The position numbers and the translations under genes are program-made. Below the pieces are notes generated by a model. That model was not told where the DNA came from. It made no database searches and worked only from the letters and a program-made list of their open reading frames with translations. DNA of 64,000 bases from Diphasiastrum complanatum. Lineage: Eukaryota > Streptophyta > Lycopodiopsida > Lycopodiales > Lycopodiaceae. This document shows, one piece after another, positions 14,372-25,353 of the stretch; within the stretch, counting starts at the first letter, position 1; the number at the start of each line of letters is the position of its first letter. The DNA lies in assembly GCA_029204225.1 (NCBI GenBank), contig CM055102.1, forward strand, positions 27,072,922 through 27,136,921, given 5' to 3'.

Positions 14372-15420
14372 GTTAGAATCTAGCTGCTTCAAAGACTTCC
14401 TCTATAAGTAAATTCAAAGAGCACAACTATCCTTTCTTTTTTTGGGTACTTCACGCAGGTTTGGCTAGTGTTGGATATTGGTGGGTAAGATGTTTTCACA
14501 TAGGGGACGGGCAAGTGGAGAGGGCCCAAAATGCTCTTTCCTTGTTGGTTCGGGCCTTGAAGTGGCCTGCATGCATTTAGCATAAGTGGGACTTACCCTT
14601 ATGTGACGTCCTATATGGCAAGAATGGATGGCTGACACAAGGTAAGTAGGACTTGCCAGGGTTCACTTACTCTCAACTAAGTGACGGGAAAGTGGTCCCA
14701 TGCCCAACGAATATCATTGTTATGCACTTACCTTTAATAAGTGGCTTTGTGTGACAGCCTTATGCTTTCCTTAATTTGAGGGTTAGCTGTGAGATGTAAG
14801 TCCATTTCTTGAAATGCACATATCCCTCTTGTGTTTGCAACAAGTCAGCCTTATGTGTCTTTGATCAGCCTTAGGCTTGAGTGGTGTGCTGTGAGGGCAG
14901 TTATGAACTAGTGAATATGGAAGTTCTTAATAATTCAATGGGGATAATATTAAAAAGTGGAACCTGCTACATTCCTAGTAGACTCATGTTAGGTGGTGAT
15001 CCCGTACCAAGAACCCTCTACCACTATACCACACAGGGGCATATAGACTCATGCTATTTCAGCAAGTACATTCAAAAGCTTTGAGTGTGATGTGCTTTAC
15101 TTCATAAGCTTTCTTTGATCCTCTCGTTTGAAGGTATCATTACTTCACCAGGTACTAAGCTACAGTCACGATGATTATTGAGATGGAGCAAAGAGTACTT
15201 TTAATAAGAATGTTGCTTGTAAAGGTTAGGACGTTTATCCTAGTAGCTCAAACATCGAGTGTGACTTTTCCTTGTTGTATTGACTAGATTTTTGTTTCAT
15301 AGTGATATGAAATGAACAAGTTTAGAGATAAAGCATCAAATATAACAAAAAATAGTTAGGAAATTATGTATCACATAACAATCTTCAACTAAGAATAGCT
15401 TATGAATATCAATGGCTGTG

Positions 15421-15423
<3 letters not shown>
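14372..15423. other. Presumed start of the giant intron, no gene
   Basis: I see no coding frame or repeat of note. The stretch runs from the donor at 14372 to the LINE scrap that begins at 15424. Confidence 0.35.

Positions 15424-15501
<78 letters not shown>
15424..15501. repeat. (GA)n microsatellite, (CT)n tail of LINE K
   Basis: A pure GA run. On the minus strand it directly follows CATTAATACCC, a variant of the CATTAATAAAG box that precedes (CT)n in the other LINEs here. Confidence 0.85.
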
Positions 15502-15505
<4 letters not shown>

Positions 15506-16079
15506 TTAATGTATTTTGAATACCCAAAGGTAGTGAAAATTTACATTCCTATTTTGTTGGAGCATATTACGTCTTCGGACCAAAAATCGAGTTACAAATC
15601 TTTCTATAACAACTGGTAGTAAAAGGATGATGCTGTACACCATGTCTCTAGTGCATATAATGTGGTGGCAGTATCAAAAAGTCAACACTCACTTGGGGCA
15701 TCTCAAATAAACCTTTAAAACTAGAATCTCTCTAATTGGAAGAGGAAAGTGTGTCCCTTCTCGAGTCTAGTGATGGTTGCCCTTGTCATACCAAATATAG
15801 GGCCAATAAAGAGAGAAATACGTGTAGGATGATACAACCTCCAATGGTTGTTTGTCAAAGATGAGCTCCTCCTATCTTTGCATGAAGGCCCTGGACGTCT
15901 TGAACATTATAATCTTGGTCTTCGCAATGTTAATCCCCAAGTCCCATCTAGTACAAAAAGCAGGAAGACTGTCTAACTGTTTATGTGGGCCCTCTCTAGT
16001 TGTAGAGAGTAAAGCCACATCATTTGCATAAAGGAGGATGACAATTAAAATGTCTCCAAGTCTGCAACTAGTACCAACA
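15502..16079 (-). mobile_element. LINE K, internally deleted minus-strand fragment
   Basis: Minus-strand 3' tail (15502-15600) with a TACC-TTT-GGGTA hairpin and CATTAAT box, joined at about 15620 to the middle of ORF2. From there to 16079 the text follows the LINE reverse-transcriptase-to-thumb region of copies C and D block by block (for example CATGAAGGCCC, ATCTTGGTCTTCGCA, ACATCATTTGCATAAAGGAG). The ORF2 C terminus is missing, so this is a deletion derivative. No frame is open for long. Confidence 0.75.
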
Positions 16080-16480
16080 TGTTGCTTCTTCGAATCACGA
16101 TTCGTTCAAAGAATCGTCGTTTTGAAACGGTCCAATTCAAACGGACCATTTAAATCGTTTTTTTTTCAAAACGAAAAAAAAAAAAACAGTTTTGAATTGT
16201 TTCGAAACGGGACAGATTTTGCCTTTTCAAATAAATACAGCCATTTATTGAGCGGATCGAGGTTCGAACCGTTCGAACCATTCGAACTGTTTGGAGCCTG
16301 TTTGAACTAGATTTTAAAAAAAAAAAAAAAATCCCCAAAAGCCAAAAAAACCTTTTGGTATTGTTTTTTTTTTTTTTTTGGGTTCAAACCATTTTCCAAT
16401 TCGAACCTGGCCTGCCGGTTCGAACCGGAAAGAATCGGCCGGTTCGAATCGGGGTGTAACCTTGATTCAGTAAAGCAACA
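16080..16480. mobile_element. Non-autonomous inverted-repeat element inside LINE K
   Basis: The ends TGTTGCTTCTTCGAATCACG and (right end, complemented) TGTTGCTTTACTGAATCAAG are imperfect inverted repeats. The interior has many GGTTCGAACC-like palindromic pieces and A/T runs and no ORF. It interrupts the LINE K ORF2 sequence. Related TTCGAACC-rich pieces occur at 22680-22850 and 47405-47568. A target duplication is not clear. Confidence 0.5.
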
Positions 16481-16899
16481 AGGCTTAAATAATCATTTAT
16501 GTCTACCAGATTTGAGCTGATTTTTTTTGTTTATATTTTTTGGCATAAAAAAAAACTTTCAGCTTTGTTACCTGGAAGCATAGTGGCACGTGGTACCGCC
16601 ATGGGATCCGTGCAGGGCGGTACCATTTTTTAATATATATGTTTTTTAAATATTTTTTATGATTAATAATTGCCTTTTATATAGTGAAATAGGCTTTAAA
16701 AAATGGAAAAAATAGGGTTTTGGGTGTAAAAAAAGAGGGTACAGTACAAGGTCCAGGGGACAGGTGCAACAACACATGGGCACTGTGGGTGAGGAGACCA
16801 TGGGGCCAATGGGAGAGCAGCACATGGGGGGAGCAACAAATGGGGGCAGGTACAGAGGCACATGGAGGGATGATGGGGATGCACATGGCCGATCAGGCT

Positions 16900-17085
16900 G
16901 TGGGGATAAATAGGCACTCACAATGCCATTGTGAGAGGCATTTTCAGAGGCTGTGAGAGAGCCAGTGATAGCCAGTGAGAGAGCCAGAGAGAGCCAGTGA
17001 CAGGCTGTGAGAGGCTGTTTGAGAACCAGGGTGCTGTGAGAGGCTGTTCGAGGACCAGGGTGCTGTGAGGAGAAAGTCGATCGTG
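16900..17085 (+). promoter_or_regulatory. Possible promoter and repeat-rich leader of the extra hAT1 ORF
   Basis: GGGGATAAATAGGCAC (about 16899-16914) is TATA-like. It is followed by runs of GAGAGCCAGTGA and GTGAGAGGCTGTT-type short repeats leading to the ATG at 17086. The fit to a plus-strand promoter near the left terminus is suggestive only. Confidence 0.25.
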
Positions 17086-17448
17086 ATGGCAGAGTGCATA
17101 CCACCGAAGCCCGAGGGCGAAGCCAAGAGGAAGCTCGAGGAAGATATCCGAAGGCACAACGAAAGACATCGGAAGCAAGAGGCAGACATTGCAGAGATGC
17201 TGCGACAGACTCAGTAAAGACACCCAGAGCTACAGATCCCCGCCCCCGCTGTGGCCCCTGCCCCCGCTGTGGCCCCTGCCCCCGCTGTCGAGCTGAATTT
17301 GGATGAGCAGGTCGGAATGAACTTCACACGACGACAGCTCATCATGGTCAGGGAAAGGGCGGCTAGACGTCGGGCTAACCAGGAGGCAGAGCGAGAGCGA
17401 CAGAACAATGCACCTGACGAGGGCGAGGAGTCGGTGGAGGATCCGTAG
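17086..17448 (+). pseudogene. Extra hAT1 ORF: charged helical protein, one in-frame stop
   Basis: The 121-codon frame starts at MAECIPPKPEGEAKRKLEED, reads a lysine/arginine/glutamate-rich helical segment, and hits a single TAA at 17215. The same frame then continues through a three-unit APAPAV repeat (18-bp units) and a second charged segment (NFTRRQLIMVRERAARRRAN) to TAG at 17446. The continuity suggests one nonsense mutation in a once-intact gene. I do not recognise the protein; the charged segments look like coiled coil. It runs convergently with the transposase, inside the same terminal repeats. It may be an accessory protein of the element, a captured host fragment, or the end of a spliced gene. 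Confidence 0.4.
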
Positions 17449-18041
17449 GAATGTTTAGAATAGATAAAGTCCAGCCGTATGTGGCGGACTATTGCTATGT
17501 AATTTTCGGCAGTTTAGGGTGCGGCAAATAACTAGATAGTTGTATAAAAAAAGACCCAGCCATATATGGCGGGATACATAATGTTATTTTGATACAACGG
17601 CCGAATCAATATACAATGTGTTTTTTGTGCAACGCGCGCCTGGTGCTGTGAATTGCAATCTCTGTATTTTTTTAAATGCAATGTAATGTATGTGTTTATG
17701 AAATGCCGTCACGGGTTTAAGGTTTAGGGGTAATTGCTCTGCTCATGATCGTTTGGAGTGCATGTGCTATCAGTTTGTGGCATCAATGATCAGTTTGTAG
17801 GTGCATTTCTGTGAAGCTATCATTCTTTTCAATCGAAATTAATTGAAAATACGATTCGCACACGCACATAGAATTTGAGATAAAATTGAAAATACAGCAT
17901 CACATGTACAGAGCGACACACGCACAATGTGCATCAAATAAAGTACGCCAAACATTGAATATAATGTGAAAAATGGTCTGAATACAATGGTTGACCGTCT
18001 GCTAGAAACAAACTGCTGAAACTAAAATAACAGAGCCACAA

Positions 18042-21000
18042 TCAATGCTCTGGCTCTGACTCAGACAAATGCTCCGAAGACAACTCAGGCCCCTGAGCGG
18101 ACTCTCGCAGCCGATATCTGTGCCTGTCTGGAGCTGGCATGGGCTGTGTATTCGAGGAGGAGGACTCGTCACTAGCATCATCCCAATCTGCCTCCGCATC
18201 AGCCCCCAAGCAAGCCAAACCAACAACACCTGCTCCAGCTGGCTGTAATACTGCACCTCTAGTTGTACCTGGAGCCCTGCGAGGTCGTCCTCTCCTCCCT
18301 GGCAGTTTCTGTGCTTTGGTTCGGTGCACCCTTGGGCCTTCTTGGTCTCTTGCGGACGAGAGGAGCTGTCAATGCCTCATCACCCCCATGCAAATCACCT
18401 GGCTGGCTAGGCTGGGCCCAAGCTGAGGCCGGCTGGGATAGGGAAGCCAAAGAGGGAACTCCCTGTGCAGCTGAGCGAGGAGGATGAGCCCGTGGAGTGC
18501 GTGCCCGTGGGGCTGCTGCAGGTGAGGAACTGGCTGTGTAGGAGGCAAGTACAACGGCGATATGTACTGAAAGGGGCGTTGTGGTGGCCGGTACTGGTAC
18601 ATCCTGGGTGCTGCCAAAGTGGGAGCCAGTGGAGTGGGTGGTGCCAAAGGAGGAGGATGTGAAGTGGGTGCTGCCACTGGAGGAGCCACTCGAGAAGCCA
18701 CTGTGGATGTGGGCGCTGCAAGAGAAAACCTTAGTAACGGCCATGACTCTGTACTGCACGCATCCAAGCAACTGCGGGATTAACATCTAAATCACTCTAC
18801 CCATCAAGAGCCTCCTCCATCATATCGACATAGGTAGGTATGCCACTGGCCCCCCCTGTGTGCCCTGCCTGTCTCCCGGTATAACCTATGCCATGTGCCC
18901 CCTCTGCCACGTGATGCACCTGTGACCCCTGCCCATGGCGTGTGCCCTACACCTGTATCATCTGCCTCATCTTACTCTGATCTGGCAAACACAACCCGAA
19001 TGGGCTCATCCTCATCCTGCTCATCCTCTGACACTGGCTCATCTGCCTCATACAATGGAGGCTCTCTGTGCTCAAGCCCAAGCTCTCTCTCTCTCTCTCT
19101 CATCTCGGCAAGCTCCCTCTCTCTCTTTGCCATCTACTGTGTGCCCAAGTCATCTGCAGGCATAGGATGGACGCTGTCCGTAGGCAAGTCAACCTGGCAC
19201 TCCAAATCAGATATCTTCGTCTGCAAGGTCAAAATTGAGCATGTGAGGAAAACAACTTGATCAGAAATTTAAACCTACACTTTAGTGAGACGCCAACCAA
19301 CATGCTATGGGAGAATAGCCCATCACCTGCAATGCGCTCGTAATGGTCGGCAGTCTCCTGGCGAGACGTGCGTTGGTGTTGCTAAACACCAACCGCTCTA
19401 GCTGATTGACTGACTAGCAACCTTTTTCTTCTCCTCGTGTGAATGAGGGCCCATGTGCTCCAATTACGCTCACACACGGAGGCAGCGCAATCCTGTGCTA
19501 CGTGCAATGAAACGACTTAGCACAACTGCACGGGTGGAATGTCAAGCAAACGCAATAAGGGAGGTTGAAATGAAACTGCATACTTGTGAAAGTACCCGCA
19601 GTGCAAGACGTTGTATGGATGGATAGGTGCTACCGAACATGGTCCACCAGGTAATGGGAAGCTGCCTCCTCTCTGGATCCTGAGCAGCCGGGTGACCGAA
19701 CGTGCCCATGTCGAAATGAAATGCAGCTAGCTCCTCCATGAGTCTGATAGGATCCAAGCCAATGTGTGGACCCACCCTATATATGTACTCAAGCCAATCC
19801 GACTCGAGCTCCCTGTTTGATATCTGTGTCGGAGAGAGGAAGAGGGGATGCAAGATGTGTGCAACGTTGTGGATACTCCTGTGAAAGTAGTTCCACCGTG
19901 TCTCCCAGATGAACTTTAGCTCCGTCATCTTGCACGAAGTCGAAGCAAATTACGGAAAAAACATAACATCGACAGAAAAACAAACTAGCAACCACTGAAA
20001 AGATAAAGATCAATTACATTACTATACTGCTTACCTCTCTGGCTGCAAGATGGGCAGTTGCAGGAACTGTCCGATCCGGTCTATGAGCTCATACACCAGT
20101 CCAAGTGTGGACCCCTCGCTGTCAGCCATGCGGAGCACAATGTAGAGTGGTCGAAGGAGTCCTGACAATGTCTGCGCATCCCTCCAGAACTAGTCTCCCC
20201 TCACCGTGGAAGAAAAGTGCTCCCCATCCTCAGTGTGCTGAAACGTACTGGCACGCCAAAGATCACTGGCAACCATCTGTAGAAGCTGTGCCCTGCACCT
20301 GATCAGACGGTCGATCACCTCCAAGTCGAAAGCAAATGGCTGAACACCCGGAACATGGCAAGAACATGCCTGTCACCAGGAAGAGGGCCTCGCGGACGAT
20401 GGCTCTAACCCAGGGAAGTGCACCTATGTCCCCCATGAGAAGGTCTATGCTGTGCGCTGCATAGGGGGTATGGACGATGTGAGGGAACTCGGCCTCTAGC
20501 AGGACACCCATCTAAACGCAATTGGTGGCATTGTCCATCACCACCGTAACGACATGCGGGGGCCTATGGACAGGATGGAAGACCTAATGACGTCGTACAT
20601 GAACTCAGCAGATATGACTCTCCCTCCTCTACTGCAATCCACTGTGTACCCATGCAGCTGGAGACCAAGATGTTGAGGATCGGCCTCCTCTTGACATCAG
20701 TCCAGCCATCGGACATGATGCTGCATCCATATGTGGCCCAGTGGCGGCGTAGAGGCTCCATCTCTCTAGACAAGGACTCAACCCTATCTCTCAGCATGTG
20801 TGTGGACAACCTCTGAACCAGGGACTCTCCAGCTAGGGCTGACAGACTGTGCAAGGCGGAATGCCCTTCTGAAGGGCTCATAATTGGTGATGGCAAAAGG
20901 TAGGTTCAGCTCATAAATCAAACTGGCCACGGCCTGTGTGGCCTCTCGGCCATGTGCGGCTGATGCGCGCCGCAAATGGTCTGTTGCACAAGGGCTCTCG

Positions 21001-21500
21001 CTGGTGGGCGACGGGTGGTGGACCTCCAGCATGGTGCACCAACCGTGACGGGAATGGATGATGATGCGACAGGCTGGGCACTAGTGGATGCATTGGCTGT
21101 AGACGTGGAATGGGGAGAGTGGGATGCACTGGCAGGGATGAGTGCAGCAGCATAAGTGGGGTGCATTGGTGGAGGGGCAACATCTGGCATGGGATACAAA
21201 AACTGTTGGCCAGGGAGGTCATCCGGATGGGAAGGGAGGGCAGGACGTGGCCCGTAGGTGTCCAGTAGTCGCAGCTTGTCGGGGACTGACATGCTGCCAC
21301 GAGGGGCAGCATTTAAGGTGCCACCATTTTTGGCGCGTGCACCGAGCAGGTGGCCTTTTAAGGCAAGTGAGGGACACATTAAATTCGACTAGGCAGTGTC
21401 GGCAACGCACGACCTTCTGACTGGTCTTGTTGGTCTTGTCGGCAACCCGCCTGACAACGTCCACCTCGTCCCACAGACCGGAAAGGTCGGACTGCACCAT
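18042..21500 (-). pseudogene. hAT transposase, multi-exon, decayed (BED, DUF659-like, hAT C-terminal)
   Basis: Minus strand. It starts at MVQSDLSGLWDEVD with a BED-type finger (VVRCRHCLVEFN), then a frameshift into LKGHLLGARAKNGG. A serine/proline-rich linker follows, then ASLIYELNLPFAITNYEPF and the core GCSIMSDGWTDVKRR (about 20710). Next come EFPHIVHTPYAAHSIDLLMG and DRLIRCRAQLLQMVASDLW, and the segment LYIVLRMADSEGS ending at a GTAAGC donor. The following exon (about 19931-19590) carries WWTMFGSTYPSIQRLALRVL, and the hAT dimerisation motif is CERNWSTWALIHTR (about 19450). A proline/histidine-rich and acidic 3' part ends near 18042. In-frame stops and at least two frameshifts make it non-functional. 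The enzyme would excise and reinsert the element in the nucleus. Confidence 0.8.
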
Positions 21501-21779
21501 TGCGATGGAGAAAACTAGGGAAAAAATGTAGATGAAGCTAAAGCTGGAAGGATGGAAAGCTGAAAAAAAAACAGCAGGGTGCACTGTTGGAGAGACGCTG
21601 AAAATGGGCGAAGGCAGGGCGAAGCAAATCAGATGCAAGGCAGGGCGTTGCGTGGGCGAAGGGCGACGCAAGGCAGCGAAGGCAGGCAGAAAAATTAAAA
21701 AAAAAATTAAATATTAATTATATTAATATATTGTGGTACCGCGGTACCATCATGGTACCGCGGGACCTATGCTTGGAAG

Positions 21780-22125
21780 CAAAGAATGGCATAATCTTTG
21801 GACTAGCTTTCACTGTGGTAGTAGGTAATGCGAGGGAATCATTTGAAGGACTTTTAATAATTGTAGTATATGAAGGCTTAGTTCATTATAATTCTCTTCG
21901 CTTTACTCCCATTTAAATTGCTAGCTAAAACTTGATATCATTCTCATTGATCAGTTCTTGTATACTTGGAGGGTTGAAACTTTTAGTTCATAAGCCTGCC
22001 AATGAGTTGTGCAGTTTTGTGGTCAAATTGGCAGCACTTGTCTACTCATGACGACAACCCTAACCAAGCATAGAAAGTTGAAACATACATTTAGAAGTAG
22101 AATGAGACTTATGTTTTGTGTAGGG

Positions 22126-22205
<80 letters not shown>

Positions 22206-22783
22206 TAGTAATACTTTTTTTTGTGTGAGGGTAGGGAATGAGATGAAACATAAATTAGAATCTGGAGCACTGTGTAGGAGTGATTACTACTTATTAATTA
22301 TCAATGTTAGATAATAGGTTAGATTAGTGTTAGATAATAGAATCTAGATTAGTTTGTGATTACTAATTAGTGTGCAATTAGTGTCGGAAGTTAGAGATTA
22401 GTGTTGATTTTTAGGGTTTAGAGAGAGTCAAGACCATGCCGAGGGATGTTATATGACCCTTGAGTCATCAATGTATGTACTATATAGTGTGGGTCGCAAC
22501 AATAGGTGGGACTTGGGAGTTAGGTATGAATCATGACAATAGGTGGGACTCCGGAGTTGGATTCAAGATTGATCGTGGATTGATTATAATGTACATTGCA
22601 ATTCAAACACTATAAAAAACTTGTTTTTGCTATAAAATTCCGTAAGACAAAAAACCTAAAACTGATTCGTCGATTCTTTCCCAAGGTTGCCGATTCAAAC
22701 CATTTTCCAATAGGTGTTTCGAAAAGGTCCATGGAACATTGCACTGCTTAATGACTCTCAATTGAGCTCATCTATATGTATTC
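21780..22783. other. Stretch without a gene between the two hAT elements
   Basis: Apart from the (GA)n at 22129-22202, I see AT-rich text with small local duplications (GTTAGATAATAG twice near 22305-22345; ACAATAGGTGGGACT twice near 22500-22550) and a GATTCGTCGATTC/TTCGAA-rich patch at 22668-22700. There is no ORF of note. Confidence 0.4.
22129..22202. repeat. (GA)n microsatellite, possibly a LINE tail relic
   Basis: On the minus strand the (CT)n is preceded by GTATTACTAAAGT, a possible decayed version of the LINE ATTAATAAAGCT box. No hairpin or LINE body is recognisable beside it. Confidence 0.8.
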
Positions 22784-23715
22784 CATAGATGCAGCGAATC
22801 GTGATTCGCTGCAAAGAATCGTGATAAAGAATCGTTCAAAAAAAATATCGTGTTTATTGATTTCAGGCCTCCTCCTCGCGGACAGAACCGCGCTAGTAGT
22901 GGAGGAGGCAAATTTTTTTTCTCTGAGCTGTGGGCGTCCAATCTTCACAAGTGAATAGTTGGTAGGCATCTACTCGGCGATACGGAGGTGGTGTGCATGG
23001 TGCCGGGGGGATCTGAGCTTCGTGGAGAGCGAAACGACCAATTTTTGATATTTGGTAAGTGTAGGCTTAATTTTTTGCAAGTGTTGACATTGAGCTGTAG
23101 GCAACCAAATCGAGTGTAGTTTGGCTCTAGACCACCTTTCTTCATGCCCATGGCGATTCCTACGGCGTCAGTTTCAGCCGTTACAGCATGCCTAGCGAGA
23201 TTTGAAGACCACATTCCAAATGCTTGTGTATTTTTGCCATGTTCCCAAAATGACTTGTTGGAAACCGATTGAGGTGATGTCTGAGCCTAAAATGCATTTC
23301 CACATGCCTGCACAGACTCCTGTGACCTCCGTTCCGCCCGTCTACGTCTGTATCACAAATTTCAATTTTCATGCCCTGATTCCATTCTTTTTAGGGTTTA
23401 GGCGTGGACCATAGTGCAAACATCTGCTAGGGGCGCGGTTTAGGCCCACACTGGACTCCTTTACGCCTGCATGGACTCCCACGCTAACGTCAGTCGCCTG
23501 TTATCGCTCATACTGAAATTATTCTATCCCACGCCCTAATCTCATGTTTTTTTTTGGCACTTGATATGATGTGTGAATTGGAATCGTTCTGATGTATGCT
23601 CTGGTATTTTGAGCTTTATTTGAGCTCGGTAATGTTGTTCAATGCAATGTATTTGTTTCTACTGAACGTTTGCTTGATTAAATGTTGTTTGCAGGTTTAG
23701 GGTCATGTTGATACG

Positions 23716-25060
23716 ATGCCAGTGTGGGACCGAGGCCTTTGGGCCGAGGTTGAGCTTACCGACGGGGATGTGGCCACACACCATGGCTCAGGCACCCGCA
23801 GATGGAGATGCTTGCATTGCGGTGGTCACTTTATGGGATCACTCACCAGGGTTAGGGCTCACTTGCTGCGGGTCAGAGGGCCAGATGGGCGGACATTGGG
23901 CATATTTGATTGCCCCAGGATTTCTGATGAGGATCTACAGAGGTTGTCTACCATGTACGGGCCCGGTACTGCATCACATGGTTCTAGACAGGGACAGGTA
24001 GCAGGAGCAGCTACAGGCAGGCAGGTAGGCAGTAGGGCTCACGGGCCGGCGGGCAGGGCCTACCACGGGTATTGGGCCTAGTACATCACGGGCAGGTCAT
24101 GGTACAGCTGCAGGGCATAGTTCATCACGGGCTGGGCATGGTACAGGTGCATTGCCTAGTACATCACGGGCAAAGCATGGTACAGGTGCAGGGCCCAGTA
24201 CATCACGGGCAGAGCATGGTACAGGTGCAGGGCCTAGTACATCACGGGCAGAGCATGGTTCAGTGTAGGGCCTAGTACAGCACCTTCAGTTCCATCCGCA
24301 GCAGCAGCACGACCATCAGATGAGCATGTTGGTTCAGCGGTAGCGGGTGCTTCTCGTCCCTCCTCCTCGGCAACAGATGCACCACATGCTTCGGCAGTTG
24401 CTGCCAGCGAGAGTGACACACCCACAGATCAGCCATCCGTTGGGCATGCTAGACCACGAGCACCATATATACAGTAGAGAGGGGTTAGGCCCAGGCAGCA
24501 GACCCTTGATCGATGCGGGTGGCAGAGAGAGCAGCAGGCCCAGTGCACTCGACTGTGTGGCCAGTTCTCTCTCGAGTGCGGCATTCCTTTTGCTATTGCT
24601 GACACTTGGGTGTTCAGGGAGTTCTGCGCATAGATGGCGGCCGTGGCTGCTACATGGACCCCTCCCAGGCGAGAGGCACTGCGAGGCAGGTTGCTTCGTC
24701 AGGAGGAGGAGACCATCACGTGGGAGTTGAGTTCCATTCGCTCAGCTTGGCAGGAGTAAGTACCTTGTCTTTATTATCTCTTTGCATGTGTTTAGGATTT
24801 ACTGGTGGAACAATTTTTGCATGTAGCTAATGGGTGTTTTGCGGCAGGTATGGATGCACGATATTGAGTGATGGATGGACCGACATTCGTCGGCGATCCG
24901 TCATCAATGTCTTGGTTTCTTGCCCACTTGGCACAGTATTCCTACGTGGCGTGGATGCCACTCGAGGTGGTGACGCCATCACAGCCGATTTCATATGGGA
25001 GGTCATTAGAGATGTTATTGCTGACATCGGGGTTGAGCACGTGGTTCAGGGCGAGAGATA
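23716..25060 (+). pseudogene. hAT2 transposase, 5' part (BED finger, 13-aa repeats, DUF659-like core)
   Basis: The ATG at 23716 leads to a BED finger: WRCLHCGGHF, then TRVRAHLLRV and a downstream C in LGIFDCP. After one frameshift come five 13-residue repeats (STSRAGHGT type; 24079-24273). An exon with QFSLECGIPFAIADTWVFRE, one in-frame TAG and PPRREALRGRLL ends at CAGGA|GTAAGT (24755). The next exon starts at 24848 after GCGGCAG in the matching phase and reads YGCTILSDGWTDIRRRS, then DFIWEVIRDVIADIGVEHVV. It is then truncated by LINE A. It is a different subfamily from hAT1 but has the same domain order. The catalytic C-terminal half and dimerisation domain are absent. Confidence 0.8.
24079..24273 (+). 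repeat. Five tandem 39-bp units within the hAT2 transposase
   Basis: The unit TAGTACATCACGGGC plus a 24-bp partner ending CAGGGCC is repeated five times; the last copy is 1 bp short, which shifts the frame. In the coding frame each unit gives 13 residues (STSRAGHGTGAGP type), a low-complexity linker between the BED finger and the catalytic core. Confidence 0.9.
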
Positions 25061-25080
25061 GAGAGAATTAGAATTAGAAA

Positions 25081-25125
25081 TATTATTATTAACGTCTTTT
25101 GGTACCCAAAGGTACATAAGACAAA
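25081..25125 (-). other. LINE A 3'-terminal hairpin
   Basis: On the minus strand, GTCTT-AT-GTACC-TTTG-GGTAC-CAA-AAGAC precedes GTTAATAATAAT. Both stem parts pair (GTCTT with AAGAC, GTACC with GGTAC). In LINEs B, C, D and J the inner stem is ATGCC/GGCAT, so the base pairs have changed together. Confidence 0.7.
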
Positions 25126-25353
25126 AGAGAGTACAATTGTAAGGAGCATTGTCCATGTATGGACTTATTTACTAAAGAGAGAAAGAAAAACTAGTATATC
25201 TATCTCTCTATTTGTGAGAAGAAGTAGCAAAGCTTAACCATTAGCTTGTGAGGGTACAATGCAAGAGCTTAACCACCTGCTCTGCTAAGGAGACTAGCTA
25301 CGAGCTGATTGAAAGTAATGAGTGATGGTAGTAGTGGAGCGTGCTGCAGGCTG

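Larger units (their letters stand above)
16579..21771 (-). mobile_element. Complete hAT transposon (hAT1), 5.2 kb
   Basis: The ends are CATAG...CTATG and carry subterminal GGTACC palindromes on both sides (GGTACCGCC/GGCGGTACC left, GGTACCGCGGTACC right). They are flanked by an 8-bp target duplication with one mismatch, CCTGGAAG at 16571-16578 and CTTGGAAG at 21772-21779, as expected for hAT. It holds a multi-exon minus-strand transposase (18042-21500) and an extra + strand frame (17086-17448). The transposase has frameshifts and stops, so this copy is probably dead. The shared CATAG termini link it to the small element at 32041 and, more loosely, to that at 47405. Confidence 0.88.
22786..25060 (+). 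mobile_element. 5' half of a second hAT transposon (hAT2), cut by LINE A
   Basis: A BED-finger transposase on the + strand (from 23716) runs into the DUF659-like core and breaks off at about 25048-25060, where the tail of minus-strand LINE A begins. The left end is uncertain: CATAGATGCAGCGAATCG at about 22786, with a 22-bp near-palindrome beside it, would match the CATAG terminus of hAT1. The 3' half does not reappear after the LINE cluster, so it was deleted or displaced. Boundaries are inference; the transposase is clear. Confidence 0.6.

Noticed and set aside
18369-18786. Several overlapping minus and plus frames in the GC-rich 3' part of hAT1 as separate genes
   Set aside because: They are alternative frames of the low-complexity proline/histidine-rich end of the transposase region.
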